Positions 55,157 through 64,000 of a DNA stretch of 64,000 bases are shown here, in pieces. The notes beneath the pieces were generated by a model. That model searched no databases and had not been told where the DNA came from. It saw only the letters and a list, made by a program, of their open reading frames with translations. This DNA comes from Actinacidiphila glaucinigra (GTDB lineage Bacteria > Actinomycetota > Actinomycetes > Streptomycetales > Streptomycetaceae). The DNA is taken from the NCBI RefSeq assembly GCF_900188405.1, contig NZ_FZOF01000023.1, positions 62,001-126,000 on the forward strand, written 5' to 3'. A program made the position numbers and the translations under genes. The stretch's first letter is position 1. Every line of letters begins with the position of its first letter.

Positions 55157-56460
55157 TGGCAACGAGCGGCACCACCGTCGGTGAACCGCCCGGCGGCACC
55201 AGGGCGGTCGCCGTCTGGAGCATCGGCACCCTCGTCTACACGGTCGCGGTCGTGCACCGCACCAGCCTCGGCGTCGCCGGCATCGACGCCGCGGAGCGCT
55301 TCCACATCGGCGCCTCGGCGCTGTCCACCTTCTCGATCCTGCAGGTGCTGGTCTACGCGGGCATGCAGATACCCGTGGGCCTGATGGTCGACCGCCTCGG
55401 CACCAAGAGGGTGCTGAGCATCGGCATCGTCCTGTTCACCGCGGGCCAGCTCGGCTTCGCCCTCTCCCACGCGTACGGCCCCGCCCTGGCCGCCCGCGCG
55501 GTGCTGGGCTGCGGCGACGCCATGACCTTCGTGAGCGTGCTGCGGCTGGGCTCGCGCTGGTTCCCGGCCCGCCGCGGGCCGATGATCGCGCAGGGCGCCG
55601 CGCTGTTCGGCGTGGCGGGCAACCTGCTGAGCACCGTGCTGCTCGCGCGGCTGCTGCACTCCGCGGGCTGGACCTCGACCTTCGTGGGCACGGCGCTGGG
55701 CGGCGCGCTCGTCCTCGTCCTCGTGCTGGCCTTCATGAAGGACCACCCCGAGGGCTTCGAGCCGGCGCCCCCCGAGCACCCGGGGCGCGGTTACGTGAAG
55801 CGGCAGATCGCCGCCGCCTGGCGGGAGCCCGGCACCCGGCTGGGGATGTGGACGCACTTCACCACCCAGTTCTCCGGGATGGTCTTCCTGCTGCTGTGGG
55901 GGCTGCCGTACCTGGTGGAGGACCAGGGGCTGTCCCGCGAGACCGCGGGCACCCTGCTGACGGTGGTCGTGATCGCCAACATGGTCTTCGGGATGCTCTT
56001 CGGCCAGATCATCGGCCGCCACCACGGCGCCCGGATGCCGCTCACCCTGGGCGTCGTCGGGGCGACCGCGGTGATGTGGGCGGTGGTCCTGGTCTGGCCC
56101 GCGGACCACGCGCCGCTGTGGCTGCTCGTGCTGCTCTGCGTCGTGCTGGGCACCTGCGGGCCGGCGTCGATGATCGGCTTCGACTTCGCCCGCCCGGCGA
56201 ACCCTCCCGAGCGCTTCGGCACCGCCTCCGGCATCGTCAACATCGGCGGCTTCACCGCCTCGATGGCCGCGCTGCTGGCCATCGGCGTGCTGCTGGACGC
56301 GAGCGGCGACGACTACCGGGTGGCCTGGAGCAGCGTCTTCGTCCTCCAGGCCCTGGGCCTGAGCCAGATCCTGCGGCTGCGCGGCCGGGCCGCGCGGCTG
56401 GAGCGGCAGCGCATCGCCGTCAGCCGCGTCGAGAGCGTCCACGTCCCCGCCGGGACATGA
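55156..56460 (+). CDS. Major facilitator superfamily transporter
   Basis: 434 residues with 12 membrane helices. The loop 2-3 motif is LMVDRLGTKRVL (GxxxDRxGxRR type). Close to the NNP/ACS-type carboxylate importers in layout, but the substrate is not evident. The start overlaps the GntR stop (TAATG), so the two are translationally coupled. Confidence 0.88.
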   Translation: MATSGTTVGEPPGGTRAVAVWSIGTLVYTVAVVHRTSLGVAGIDAAERFHIGASALSTFSILQVLVYAGMQIPVGLMVDRLGTKRVLSIGIVLFTAGQLGFALSHAYGPALAARAVLGCGDAMTFVSVLRLGSRWFPARRGPMIAQGAALFGVAGNLLSTVLLARLLHSAGWTSTFVGTALGGALVLVLVLAFMKDHPEGFEPAPPEHPGRGYVKRQIAAAWREPGTRLGMWTHFTTQFSGMVFLLLWGLPYLVEDQGLSRETAGTLLTVVVIANMVFGMLFGQIIGRHHGARMPLTLGVVGATAVMWAVVLVWPADHAPLWLLVLLCVVLGTCGPASMIGFDFARPANPPERFGTASGIVNIGGFTASMAALLAIGVLLDASGDDYRVAWSSVFVLQALGLSQILRLRGRAARLERQRIAVSRVESVHVPAGT

Positions 56461-56475
56461 ACGCTCCCCCCGGCG

Positions 56476-57306
56476 TCACTGCGTGACGGCGATGTTCGCC
56501 AGGATCGCGTCGGCCAGCGACCGGTCGCCCTCGGTCTTCAGCCGGTCCTCCACGGCGGCCGCGCGCGTACGGCCGCAGGTCAGCCGGACGAAGGTCTCCC
56601 AGTCCAGGGTCAGCGTGACCGCGGGACCGAGCGAGACGCTGCCGTCGATCGAGCCGTGGCCCTCGGTGTCGACCCGGACCGTCCGCATGAACTCCAGCTC
56701 ACCGTGGACGTCGAACACCACGGCGGAGCCCGCCGGGGCGCCCGCGCGCTCGGCGACCACCTTCGGCAGCTCGGCGAGGATGTGGTCCCGGGCGACGACC
56801 GCGCCCGGCGAGTCGAGGTTGCCGGGCTCGCCCAGCGCCCGGCGCAGGTCCTGCTCGTGCACCCACACGTCGAAGACCCGCCACTTCAGCAGCTCCTCGA
56901 GGGTCGTCTCCCTGCCCATGGGACCGCGGACGGTGTCCTGCGCGCCACGGGTCTCGTTCCGCAGCTGCCGGGAGCGGCGGATGATGGTGTAGTCGAGTTC
57001 GCCGACGACCTCCGGCGCGGTGTGGTGCCGCCGCTTGTCGACCGGCACCTCCACGTAACGGGCGTGCTCCGTGGCCATGTGCCGCAGGTCGCTGGGGAGC
57101 GTGTGGATCGGCCGGGGATCGCCGAGCAGCTCGCACTCGAACCCGATCACATGCGACACGACGTCGCGCACGGACCAGTACGGGCACTCGGTCGGCCGGT
57201 TCCAGGCGCCCGCCGGTACGGGACGGACCAACTCGGCTATGGATTCTATGGAGTGGGTCCAGGCGTCGATGTACGGCTGGATCTGGCTGTGGACGGTGCC
57301 GGTCAC
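56476..57306 (-). CDS. Mycothiol-dependent maleylpyruvate isomerase-family protein
   Basis: 276 residues. The DinB-like N-terminal four-helix domain (about 8-165) has TECPYWSVRDVVSHVIGFECEL with the metal-binding His, and FDVWVHEQDLRRALG with a second. The C-terminal domain (about 180-270) is the MDMPI_C type. Members use mycothiol, consistent with an actinobacterium; the actual substrate is unknown. GTG start; divergent from the nitrilase-family gene. Confidence 0.85.
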   Translation of the reverse strand: MTGTVHSQIQPYIDAWTHSIESIAELVRPVPAGAWNRPTECPYWSVRDVVSHVIGFECELLGDPRPIHTLPSDLRHMATEHARYVEVPVDKRRHHTAPEVVGELDYTIIRRSRQLRNETRGAQDTVRGPMGRETTLEELLKWRVFDVWVHEQDLRRALGEPGNLDSPGAVVARDHILAELPKVVAERAGAPAGSAVVFDVHGELEFMRTVRVDTEGHGSIDGSVSLGPAVTLTLDWETFVRLTCGRTRAAAVEDRLKTEGDRSLADAILANIAVTQ

Positions 57307-57438
57307 GGGACCCCTCGACGGTCGGAGCGCGGTCGTGGTGTGCGCCTTAAATTACGCTGCGCAGTGACACCACGGGAGTGCTTTCGTGTGACGATCGTAG
57401 GCCCGCAAGAACGTGCCGAACTCATGGGCGGTGGTAGT

Positions 57439-58239
57439 GTGCGCGTTTCCCTGCTCCAGATCGACGTCGACCCGGGCGAAGCGGTGGACGCCCGGCGCGA
57501 ACGGGTCGCCTCGCTCGTCCGCGGACAGGCCGGGTCGGACCTGGTCGTCCTGCCCGAACTGTGGCCCGTCGGCGCCTTCGCCGCCGATCTTTTCCAGCCA
57601 GAGGCCGAGCCGCTGCGGGGTCCCACCGCCGAGGTCATGAGCGCCGCGGCGCTCGACGCGGGCGTCTGGCTGCACGCGGGGTCGATCGTCGAGCGCGCCC
57701 CCGACGGCGCGCTGTACAACACCTCGCTGCTCTTCTCCCCCGACGGCGAACTGCGCGCGACCTACCGCAAGATCCACCGCTTCGGCTTCGACCGGGGCGA
57801 GGCCGTGCTCATGAGCGCCGGCGACCGCATCGTCACCGGCGACGTCCAGGGCGTCACCGTGGGCCTGGCCACCTGCTACGACCTGCGCTTCCCCGAGCAG
57901 TTCCGGCTGCTCGTCGACGCGGGTGCCACCGTCCTGCTCGTCCCGGCCGGCTGGCCCGCCCGGCGCCGCGAGCACTGGACGCTGCTGGCCCGCGCCCGCG
58001 CGATCGAGTCGCAGGCCTATGTGCTGGCCTGCGGTACCGCGGGCACCCACGCCGGGGTGGAGCTGGCCGGGCACAGCGTCGTCGTCGACCCCTGGGGCGC
58101 CGTCCTCGCCGAGGCCGGACCGGGGGAGGAGGTCCTCACCGCCGACCTCGACCCGGGCCTGGTGGCGAAGACCCGGGCGGACTTCCCGGTGCTGCGCGAC
58201 CGCGTGCTGGGCCTGCCGGTGCCGGATTCAACCGGTTGA
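57439..58239 (+). CDS. Carbon-nitrogen (nitrilase-superfamily) hydrolase
   Basis: About 266 residues. The catalytic triad is visible: Glu in VVLPELWP, Lys in TYRKIHRFGF and Cys in GLATCYDLRFPE. The family hydrolyses amides such as omega-amidase substrates; substrate unknown. GTG 57439 begins the conserved RVSLLQIDVD strand; ATG 57424 is an alternative five codons upstream. Confidence 0.88.
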   Translation: MRVSLLQIDVDPGEAVDARRERVASLVRGQAGSDLVVLPELWPVGAFAADLFQPEAEPLRGPTAEVMSAAALDAGVWLHAGSIVERAPDGALYNTSLLFSPDGELRATYRKIHRFGFDRGEAVLMSAGDRIVTGDVQGVTVGLATCYDLRFPEQFRLLVDAGATVLLVPAGWPARRREHWTLLARARAIESQAYVLACGTAGTHAGVELAGHSVVVDPWGAVLAEAGPGEEVLTADLDPGLVAKTRADFPVLRDRVLGLPVPDSTG

Positions 58240-58330
58240 GGCGGTATGGCCCCATCAGGGACCATCGGCCCCGGAGGTGGGGGCGGAGTGCTCTGCGCCT
58301 CCGGGGGGCCGGACCGGCAAGGTGGTTCCC

Positions 58331-58699
58331 ATGGAATTCGAGGGGCGCGCTGCGCTGGCGCTGCTGGGAAGGGTTCGGTACGGGCGGCTGGCGCTGACGC
58401 GGGGGGCCCTGCCGTACATCGCCGTGGCCCGGCACGTCGTCACCGACGACTCCGTGCTGATCCGCACCGACCGCTCATGGGGTGTGGACGGCACGGTCGT
58501 GGCCTACCAGGCGGACGACCTCGAAGCGGGCTGGGCGGTGCAGTTCCTCGGGACGGCGCGCGCTTTCCACCCGTCGACGGCACAACAGGCGCTCTTCGGC
58601 ACAGATCGTCAAAACGATACAAGCCGGGAGCCGGGCCATGTGTACGTACGGCTCGACCCGCGAGTCCACCACCGGAATGATCTAGCATCTGCCTGGTGA
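58331..58699 (+). CDS. Pyridoxamine 5'-phosphate oxidase-like flavin-binding protein
   Basis: 122 residues, a single split-barrel domain: LLGRVRYGRLALTRGALPYIAVARHVVTDDSVLIRT, then WAVQFLGTARAF. This is the small PNPOx-like family that binds FMN, F420 or haem. The last bases overlap the next gene (GTGA), suggesting coupled synthesis. An MEFEGRAALALL start agrees with family members. Confidence 0.8.
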   Translation: MEFEGRAALALLGRVRYGRLALTRGALPYIAVARHVVTDDSVLIRTDRSWGVDGTVVAYQADDLEAGWAVQFLGTARAFHPSTAQQALFGTDRQNDTSREPGHVYVRLDPRVHHRNDLASAW

Positions 58700-59724
58700 T
58701 CGGGAGTTCGGCGACGGCGCCGCCCTCCGCCGGGACACTGGACACCCTGCTGCGCCGATACACGGACGCCGGCGCCCCGCTGTCCTGCGAACCCGTTGCC
58801 CAGGGCCTACTGAACCGGGGATTCCGGCTGGCCACCACCCGCGGCCGCTACTTCCTCAAGCTGTACGTCGACAGCGCCACCTCCGACTCCGCCGTCATCG
58901 CCCGGCAGCACCGGGCGACCCAGCGGCTCGACGAGGTGGGCCTGCCCGTCGCGCCGCCGGTGCCGGACGCCGACGGGCGCACCGTCGCCGTGGTCGGCGG
59001 CCGCCGCTTCGCGCTCTACCCGTGGGTGGAGGGACGGCACCGCGAGGGCGGCGAGCTCACCACCGCCGACTCCCGCCGCCTCGGCGCGCTGCTCGGTCTC
59101 GTCCACACCACCCTGGCCCAGGTGCAGCCCGCCCCCGAACCGGGCCGGCACGCCAGCGCCGACCCCGAACTGACCTACGCGCTGATCGCCGCACTGCTGC
59201 GCCGGGTGCGCGTCCGCGCCCCGCGCGAGACCTTCGACGAACTGGCCGAGCACCGGCTGCTGGAGCGCCGCGCCCTGCTGGAACGTCACGCCCACCGCCG
59301 CCCGCCCGACGCCGCCGGCCCGGTGTCCGGCTGGGTGCACGGCGACTTCCACCCGCTCAACCTGCTCTACCGCGAGGACGAACCCGTCGCCATCGTCGAC
59401 TGGGACCGGCTCGGCGTGCGGCCGCGCGCCGAGGAGGCGGTACGGGCCGCGGTGATCTTCTTCGTGCAGCCCGGCGGCGCCCTGGACCTCGACAAGATCC
59501 GCGCGTACGCAGGGGCCTACCGCGGCGCCGCGGGCGTGGCGGAGGACGAACTGGCCGCGGCCGTGCACCGGGTGTGGTGGGAGCGGCTCAACGACTTCTG
59601 GATGCTGCGCTGGCGCTACGTCCTCGACGACCGCAGGACCGACCCCCTCTTCCCGGCCTCGTCCGCCCTGGTCGTCTGGTGGACCGCGGCGTACGAGGCC
59701 GTGCTGGAGGCCTTCACGGGCTGA
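58696..59724 (+). CDS. Phosphotransferase (APH / homoserine kinase II-like)
   Basis: 342 residues. Kinase-like motifs are RGRYFLKLYV (ATP-binding Lys), the catalytic loop VHGDFHPLNLLY and the metal-binding IVDWDRLG. The fold is shared by aminoglycoside phosphotransferases, choline kinase and homoserine kinase type II; the substrate is unknown. GTG start overlaps the PNPOx-like gene by four bases. Confidence 0.85.
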   Translation: MIGSSATAPPSAGTLDTLLRRYTDAGAPLSCEPVAQGLLNRGFRLATTRGRYFLKLYVDSATSDSAVIARQHRATQRLDEVGLPVAPPVPDADGRTVAVVGGRRFALYPWVEGRHREGGELTTADSRRLGALLGLVHTTLAQVQPAPEPGRHASADPELTYALIAALLRRVRVRAPRETFDELAEHRLLERRALLERHAHRRPPDAAGPVSGWVHGDFHPLNLLYREDEPVAIVDWDRLGVRPRAEEAVRAAVIFFVQPGGALDLDKIRAYAGAYRGAAGVAEDELAAAVHRVWWERLNDFWMLRWRYVLDDRRTDPLFPASSALVVWWTAAYEAVLEAFTG

Positions 59725-59732
59725 CCCCGAGG

Positions 59733-61292
59733 TCAGCGGGCCGGCCGGTCGCCCGTGACACCGCCGTCCGCGCCCTCGGTGCCGGCCGTGCCGCCGCTCG
59801 CGGACTCGGTCGGCGTCGGCTCGGTCGGCGTCGGCGTGGGCGGTGCGGAGCTGGCCGGGGCGCTCGGCTCCTTGGTCGGCGCCTCGGAGGTGGCGGGCGC
59901 CTCGGAGGTCGGCCGCGTGTAGGAGGGGGTCGAGTTGTACGACGGCTTCTCCGTGACGCCGCCGGTGCTTTCCTGCGTGTCCTGCGTGGAGTCGTCCCGG
60001 GTCGGCTGCGACGTCGGCTTCTCCGGCTGCGACTGCGTCGGCGTCACCTTCTCCGCCGGGGGCTCCTTGTCACCGGTCTTGGAGACGGCGAAGTAGATGC
60101 CGAGCGCCACCGCGAGCACCGCCGCGATCACGAACAGCGCGGGCTTGACCCAGCGCCCGCCGCCGTGCGGGGGCATCGCGCCGTTGTAGCCGTGGTCGCC
60201 GCCGTCACCGCCGGGCGGCCCGAGCAGCAGCGGCGGCTGCAACTCCGCGGTGTTGTGCGGGTTCTGCTGCCCGTACTGCGGGGGGACGCCCATCGGCGCG
60301 GTCGGGGCGGCGTTCGGCGCGGGCACGTAACCGGTGTTCCAGGTGCCGGTGTGGCCACCGCGCTCGCTGAGCATGCCCAGCGCGTACTGGACGACGCCGC
60401 GCATCTCCTCGGCGGTCTGGAAACGGTCGTCCGGGTGCTTGGCGAGGGCGTGCAGCACCAGCCCGTCCAGCTCCGGCGGCACCCGGTCGCTGAGCTGGGA
60501 GGGCGGCCGCGGCTCGTCCTGGACGTGCTGGTAGACCACCGACAGCGGGGTCTCGCCGGTGAACGGCGGCCGCAGCGCGAGGAGTTCGTAGAGCAGGCAG
60601 CCCGTCGCGTACAGGTCGGAGCGCGCGTCCACCGTCTTGCCGAGCGCCTGCTCCGGCGACAGGTACTGCGGGGTGCCCATGACCATGCCGGTCTGCGTCA
60701 TCGTGGTCGAGGCGCCGTGCAGCGCCCGCGCGATGCCGAAGTCCATCACCTTCACCGCGCCGGTGTTGGTGATGATCACGTTCGCCGGCTTGATGTCCCG
60801 GTGGACGATGCCGTGCGCATGGCTGTAGGCCAGCGCCTCCAGCACGCCCGAGACGATGATGAGCGCCTGGTCGACCGGCGGCGGCTGGTCGGAACCCAGC
60901 AGCAGGTCGCGGATCGTGCGGCCCTCGACGAGCTCCATCACGATGTACGGCACGGTGCCGCCCGGCGTGACGTCCTCGCCCGAGTCGTACACCGCCACCA
61001 CCGCATGGTGGTTGAGCCCGGCGACCGACTGCGCCTCGCGTGTGAAGCGGGCCTTGGACACCGGGTCCTCGGCGAGATCGGAACGGAGCAGCTTGACGGC
61101 CACCGTCCGCCCCAGGCGCACGTCCTCCGCAGCGAAGACCTCGGCCATGCCGCCGCGTCCGAGACGCCCGGTCAGCCGGTAGCGGCCGTCGCCCACCAGG
61201 CCCGCGGCCCCCCACAGCTCGGGCGAGTCGGGCACGCCCCGGCCGTCGGCAGAGGGCTCGTCAGGGCCCCCGGCGGCTGTCGTCTGTGCCAT
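59733..61292 (-). CDS. Transmembrane Ser/Thr protein kinase (Hanks type)
   Basis: 519 residues. Kinase domain (about 37-300): GRGGMAEVF, catalytic VAVKLL Lys, VHRDIKPANVI, DFGIAR and GTPQYLSPEQ. A Pro/Gln-rich juxtamembrane segment, one membrane helix (about 396-417) and a Thr/Ser/Pro-rich extracellular tail of about 95 residues follow, with no PASTA or other sensor domain. ATG 61292 chosen, with GCGAGGA upstream. Divergent from a second kinase gene. Confidence 0.93.
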   Translation of the reverse strand: MAQTTAAGGPDEPSADGRGVPDSPELWGAAGLVGDGRYRLTGRLGRGGMAEVFAAEDVRLGRTVAVKLLRSDLAEDPVSKARFTREAQSVAGLNHHAVVAVYDSGEDVTPGGTVPYIVMELVEGRTIRDLLLGSDQPPPVDQALIIVSGVLEALAYSHAHGIVHRDIKPANVIITNTGAVKVMDFGIARALHGASTTMTQTGMVMGTPQYLSPEQALGKTVDARSDLYATGCLLYELLALRPPFTGETPLSVVYQHVQDEPRPPSQLSDRVPPELDGLVLHALAKHPDDRFQTAEEMRGVVQYALGMLSERGGHTGTWNTGYVPAPNAAPTAPMGVPPQYGQQNPHNTAELQPPLLLGPPGGDGGDHGYNGAMPPHGGGRWVKPALFVIAAVLAVALGIYFAVSKTGDKEPPAEKVTPTQSQPEKPTSQPTRDDSTQDTQESTGGVTEKPSYNSTPSYTRPTSEAPATSEAPTKEPSAPASSAPPTPTPTEPTPTESASGGTAGTEGADGGVTGDRPAR

Positions 61293-61537
61293 CAGTCCTC
61301 GCCGTCGATCGTCGCCGTACAGGGTCCTCCAGCGCACCACGCTACCGCGTTCCGTGACGGACGCGCTCCCGTGCCACCCGTGCCCCCGATGAAGGGATTC
61401 ATACGCATCCGGTGACGAACAGGTCAACGAACTTGACCTGTCCAGGCCGTCCGGCAGACTGGGCTGGCAGGATCGGGACAACTGTCTTGTGCGTACGCGC
61501 GGTGCGCCCAGGGGGAACGTCAAGGGGACGGGTACGG

Positions 61538-63313
61538 ATGAGCGGGGACGGCACGCGGGGCACTCATTCGGGGCGCTCGGTCGGTAACGGTCGCTACGTA
61601 CTCCGCGACCTGCTGGGACAGGGTGGCATGGCCGCCGTGCACCTGGCACACGACACAGTGCTGGACCGTCCGGTGGCCGTCAAGACGCTGCACACGGACC
61701 TCGGCCGGGAGCAGTCGTTCCGCGAGCGGTTCCGGCGCGAGGCGCAGGCCGTCGCCAAGCTCAACCACACCAACATCGTCTCGGTCTTCGACTCCGGCGA
61801 GGACACCGTCGACGGCGCGCTCGTGCCGTACATCGTCATGGAGTACGTCGAGGGCAAGCCGCTGCGCGACGTGCTGGACGAGGACATCGCCCAGTTCGGC
61901 GCCATGCCCACCGAGAAGGCCCTGAAGATCACCGCGGACGTGCTCGCGGCGCTCTCCGAGAGTCACAGCATGGGCCTGGTCCACCGGGACATCAAGCCGG
62001 GCAATGTGATGCTCACCAAGCGCGGCGTGGTGAAGGTGATGGACTTCGGCATCGCCCGCGCGATGCAGTCCGGCGTCTCGTCGATGACGCAGACCGGCAT
62101 GGTCGTCGGCACCCCGCAGTACCTCTCGCCGGAACAGGCGCTGGGACGCGGCGTGGACGAGCGCTCCGACCTGTACTCGGTGGGCTGCCTGCTCTTCGAG
62201 CTGCTCACCGGGCGGCTGCCCTTCGACGGCGACTCCCCGCTGTCCATCGCCTACCAGCACGTGCAGGAGGTCCCGCCGGCCCCGTCGGCGCTCAACCGGG
62301 CGGTGCAGCCGGGCGTCGACGCGCTCGTCGCCCGGGCCCTGAGGAAGAACCCCGCCGAGCGCTTCCCCACCGCCGACGCCATGCGCGACGAGGCGGAGCG
62401 GGTCGCGGCGCCGGGCCGCGGCGCGGCGACCACACCGCTGATCATCGGCGGCGGGCCGCGCCCGCGCGGCCGCGGCGAGGAGGTCTCCTCCGCGGTCTTC
62501 CCGCCGGTGCAGGGGGACCTGCGGACCCCGCCGCCGCACGTGCAGACCCCGTACCAGGCCCCGGCCCCGGCTCCGTACCCGCAGCCGCAGCCGCGGCAGC
62601 AGCCCCCGCAGCGCTGGGGCACCGGCGGTCAGGGAGCCGGCGCCCACACCCCGCCGCCCAACCCCGCCTACGGCTACCCGCAGAACGCGCACGCGCCCCA
62701 CCAGGCGCACCCGCAGGCCGCGCAGCAGCACGCCACCCCGCCCTACACGATGCGCCCGGGCACCCCGGCGGGCGGCGGTCGCAGGGGCGGCGGCGTCTCG
62801 ACGGCGGTCGTCGCCATCGGTGCCACGGTCGCCGTGATCGCGGTGGTCGCGGTGGTCATCATCGCGATGGCGATGGGCGAGCAGGGCGAGAAGGGCGACA
62901 CCGGCGGTACCGGCGGCACTCCCACCTACGACTCGCGGCCCGGCGCCTCCGCCACCGCGACCGCCACCGACCGCCGCGAGTCCCCCTCGCGACCGGCGGA
63001 CGAGGAGCCCGCGCCGGGCGTCAGCCAGGCCGACCAGACCCGCACCATCGACGCCTCGCGCTGCACCGAGGCCACCAAGAGCTACCTGGGCGACGACCCG
63101 GACGCCGTGGTGATGCCGGACTTCTTCACCAAGTACGTCGACTCGGTCAAGTCCTGCATGGACGCCGCTGGTTGGGACTACGAGATCAAGTACCGCAACG
63201 AGCAGATCTACGGGAAGGGCGCGGTCGTCGACCAGAAGCCCAAGACCTACGGCGCGTTCAAGCCCGAGAAGGACAAGATCACCATCTGGGTCTCCACCGG
63301 CCAGGGCGGCTGA
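61538..63313 (+). CDS. Transmembrane Ser/Thr protein kinase with PASTA-like domain
   Basis: 591 residues. Kinase domain (about 20-285): GQGGMAAVH, VAVKTL, VHRDIKPGNVM, DFGIAR and GTPQYLSPEQ. A Pro/Gln/His-rich linker (about 310-410), a membrane helix (about 424-447), then a C-terminal domain (about 500-590) with VMPDF, VDSVKSCMDAAGWDYEIKY and VVDQKPKTYG, resembling a single PASTA repeat. It probably senses an extracellular ligand. The paired kinase is divergent, 245 bp away. Confidence 0.92.
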   Translation: MSGDGTRGTHSGRSVGNGRYVLRDLLGQGGMAAVHLAHDTVLDRPVAVKTLHTDLGREQSFRERFRREAQAVAKLNHTNIVSVFDSGEDTVDGALVPYIVMEYVEGKPLRDVLDEDIAQFGAMPTEKALKITADVLAALSESHSMGLVHRDIKPGNVMLTKRGVVKVMDFGIARAMQSGVSSMTQTGMVVGTPQYLSPEQALGRGVDERSDLYSVGCLLFELLTGRLPFDGDSPLSIAYQHVQEVPPAPSALNRAVQPGVDALVARALRKNPAERFPTADAMRDEAERVAAPGRGAATTPLIIGGGPRPRGRGEEVSSAVFPPVQGDLRTPPPHVQTPYQAPAPAPYPQPQPRQQPPQRWGTGGQGAGAHTPPPNPAYGYPQNAHAPHQAHPQAAQQHATPPYTMRPGTPAGGGRRGGGVSTAVVAIGATVAVIAVVAVVIIAMAMGEQGEKGDTGGTGGTPTYDSRPGASATATATDRRESPSRPADEEPAPGVSQADQTRTIDASRCTEATKSYLGDDPDAVVMPDFFTKYVDSVKSCMDAAGWDYEIKYRNEQIYGKGAVVDQKPKTYGAFKPEKDKITIWVSTGQGG

Positions 63314-63420
63314 CCCCCCGGCGTCCCGCGGACGCCCCCACGGCAACGACGGACGGCGGGTGACCCCATGGGTCCCCGCCGTCTGTACCTACGCGTACGT
63401 ACCGTCCTGGTGCCGCCGGC

Positions 63421-63972
63421 TCACAGATACGGGCCGGTGCGCGCCCCGCCCGGGGCGTTCCCCTCCTCGTCGCCCTCGTGGCCCACACCGGGCGGCAGCG
63501 CGCGGCGCATCTGCTCCAACTGAGCGCGGGCGGCCATCTGCTGGGCGAACAGGGCGGTCTGGATGCCGTGGAAGAGGCCCTCGAGCCATCCCACCAACTG
63601 CGCCTGGGCGATCCGCAGCTCGGCGTCGCTCGGCACGCCGTCCTCGGCGAAGGGCAGCGAGAGCCGCTCCAACTCCTCGACGAGCTCGGGGGCGAGCCCC
63701 GCCTCGAGCTCCTTCACGGAGCTGTGGTGGATCTCCTTCAAGCGCACCCGGCTCGCCTCGTCCAGGGGCGCAGCCTTGACCTCTTCCAGGAGCTGCTTGA
63801 TCATGCTGCCGATCCGCATGACCTTCGCGGGCTGTTCGACCATCTCCGTCACGGGGACCTCGCGCTGCTCGTCGCCTTCTCCGGCGCGGTCGGCGTGTCC
63901 GCCGCCGCCGAGGGCCATCCCGTCCGGGCCGACGACCAGGACCTGCGGGCTCTCCTGCGACCGTTCGTTCAT
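63421..63972 (-). CDS. bpa: Bacterial proteasome activator Bpa/PafE
   Basis: 183 residues. The central four-helix region (KVMRIGSMIKQLLEEVKAAPLDEASRVRLKEIHHSSVKELE, then LRIAQAQLVGWLEGLFHGIQTALFAQQMAARAQLEQMR) is the Bpa/DUF2587 family, which forms a dodecameric ring that opens the 20S proteasome without ATP. The C-terminus ends TGPYL, near the GQYL tail that docks into the proteasome in mycobacteria. ATG 63972 has GGAG six bases upstream; 63984 is an alternative. Confidence 0.92.
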   Translation of the reverse strand: MNERSQESPQVLVVGPDGMALGGGGHADRAGEGDEQREVPVTEMVEQPAKVMRIGSMIKQLLEEVKAAPLDEASRVRLKEIHHSSVKELEAGLAPELVEELERLSLPFAEDGVPSDAELRIAQAQLVGWLEGLFHGIQTALFAQQMAARAQLEQMRRALPPGVGHEGDEEGNAPGGARTGPYL

Positions 63973-64000
63973 CGGCATCTCCATGCCGCCATTGTCGCGC

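Overview
The window looks like a stretch of Streptomyces chromosome. GC content is very high with strong third-position G/C bias, GTG and TTG starts are common, and the gene content is typical of the genus: XRE/DUF5753 and DUF397 proteins, several SpoIIE-type phosphatases, the bacterial proteasome activator Bpa, a mycothiol-dependent enzyme, and an intact phiC31 attB site inside a pirin gene. No rRNA, tRNA or CRISPR array was seen.

Layout. 1-6.8 kb: a KimA-like permease (cut by the window edge), membrane and lipoprotein genes, a YihY/BrkB protein, a MazG-like pyrophosphohydrolase, and a divergent pair linked to molybdenum (molybdopterin oxidoreductase and HTH-TOBE protein) with a TOBE remnant next to it. 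6.9-11.8 kb: UspA and DUF4118 proteins that resemble separated pieces of KdpD, a GAF/PAS/PP2C phosphatase and a Tm-1-like protein. 11.8-16.4 kb: a cobalt/nickel import region. cbtB-cbtA lie behind a cobalamin riboswitch, and cbiMNQO lie behind a Nur-like box. 16.5-19.9 kb: a membrane protein joining a sigma-like domain, a zinc finger and a CBM2, facing a CBM2-GH18 chitinase whose promoter carries the chitinase direct repeats. 20-25.5 kb: a phosphatase/ATPase and a drug-efflux ABC pair divergent from its TetR regulator. 25.6-31.7 kb: CorA, CBS and STAS proteins, an XRE/ATPase/DUF397 module with shared palindromes, the pirin gene with attB, and SseB. 31.7-43.7 kb: a third PP2C phosphatase, aspS, a VapBC pair, metG, an AI-2E transporter, an acyl-CoA dehydrogenase behind two TetR-type operators, and an M18 aminopeptidase.

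At 45.4-49.1 kb a decayed element with a large serine recombinase is inserted at the 5' end of a thioredoxin/NHL-repeat gene. The gene is intact on the left, and a displaced 5' fragment of a second copy lies on the right beside an FG-GAP fragment. The element also holds a frameshifted gene remnant and a terminase-small-subunit-like remnant. From 49.4 kb to the end: a branched-chain 2-oxoacid dehydrogenase operon (E1alpha, E1beta, E2), an orphan response regulator, a GntR-MFS operon, a mycothiol-dependent enzyme, a nitrilase-family hydrolase, a PNPOx-kinase pair, two Ser/Thr protein kinases and Bpa.

Two themes recur. One is phosphorylation-based partner switching: three PP2C phosphatases, two of them with fused anti-sigma-type ATPase domains, one STAS protein, one free ATPase and two Ser/Thr kinases. 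The other is metal homeostasis, covering Co, Ni, Mo and Mg. Several genes have a -10 hexamer only 6-9 bases from the start codon and no Shine-Dalgarno, which suggests leaderless mRNAs.
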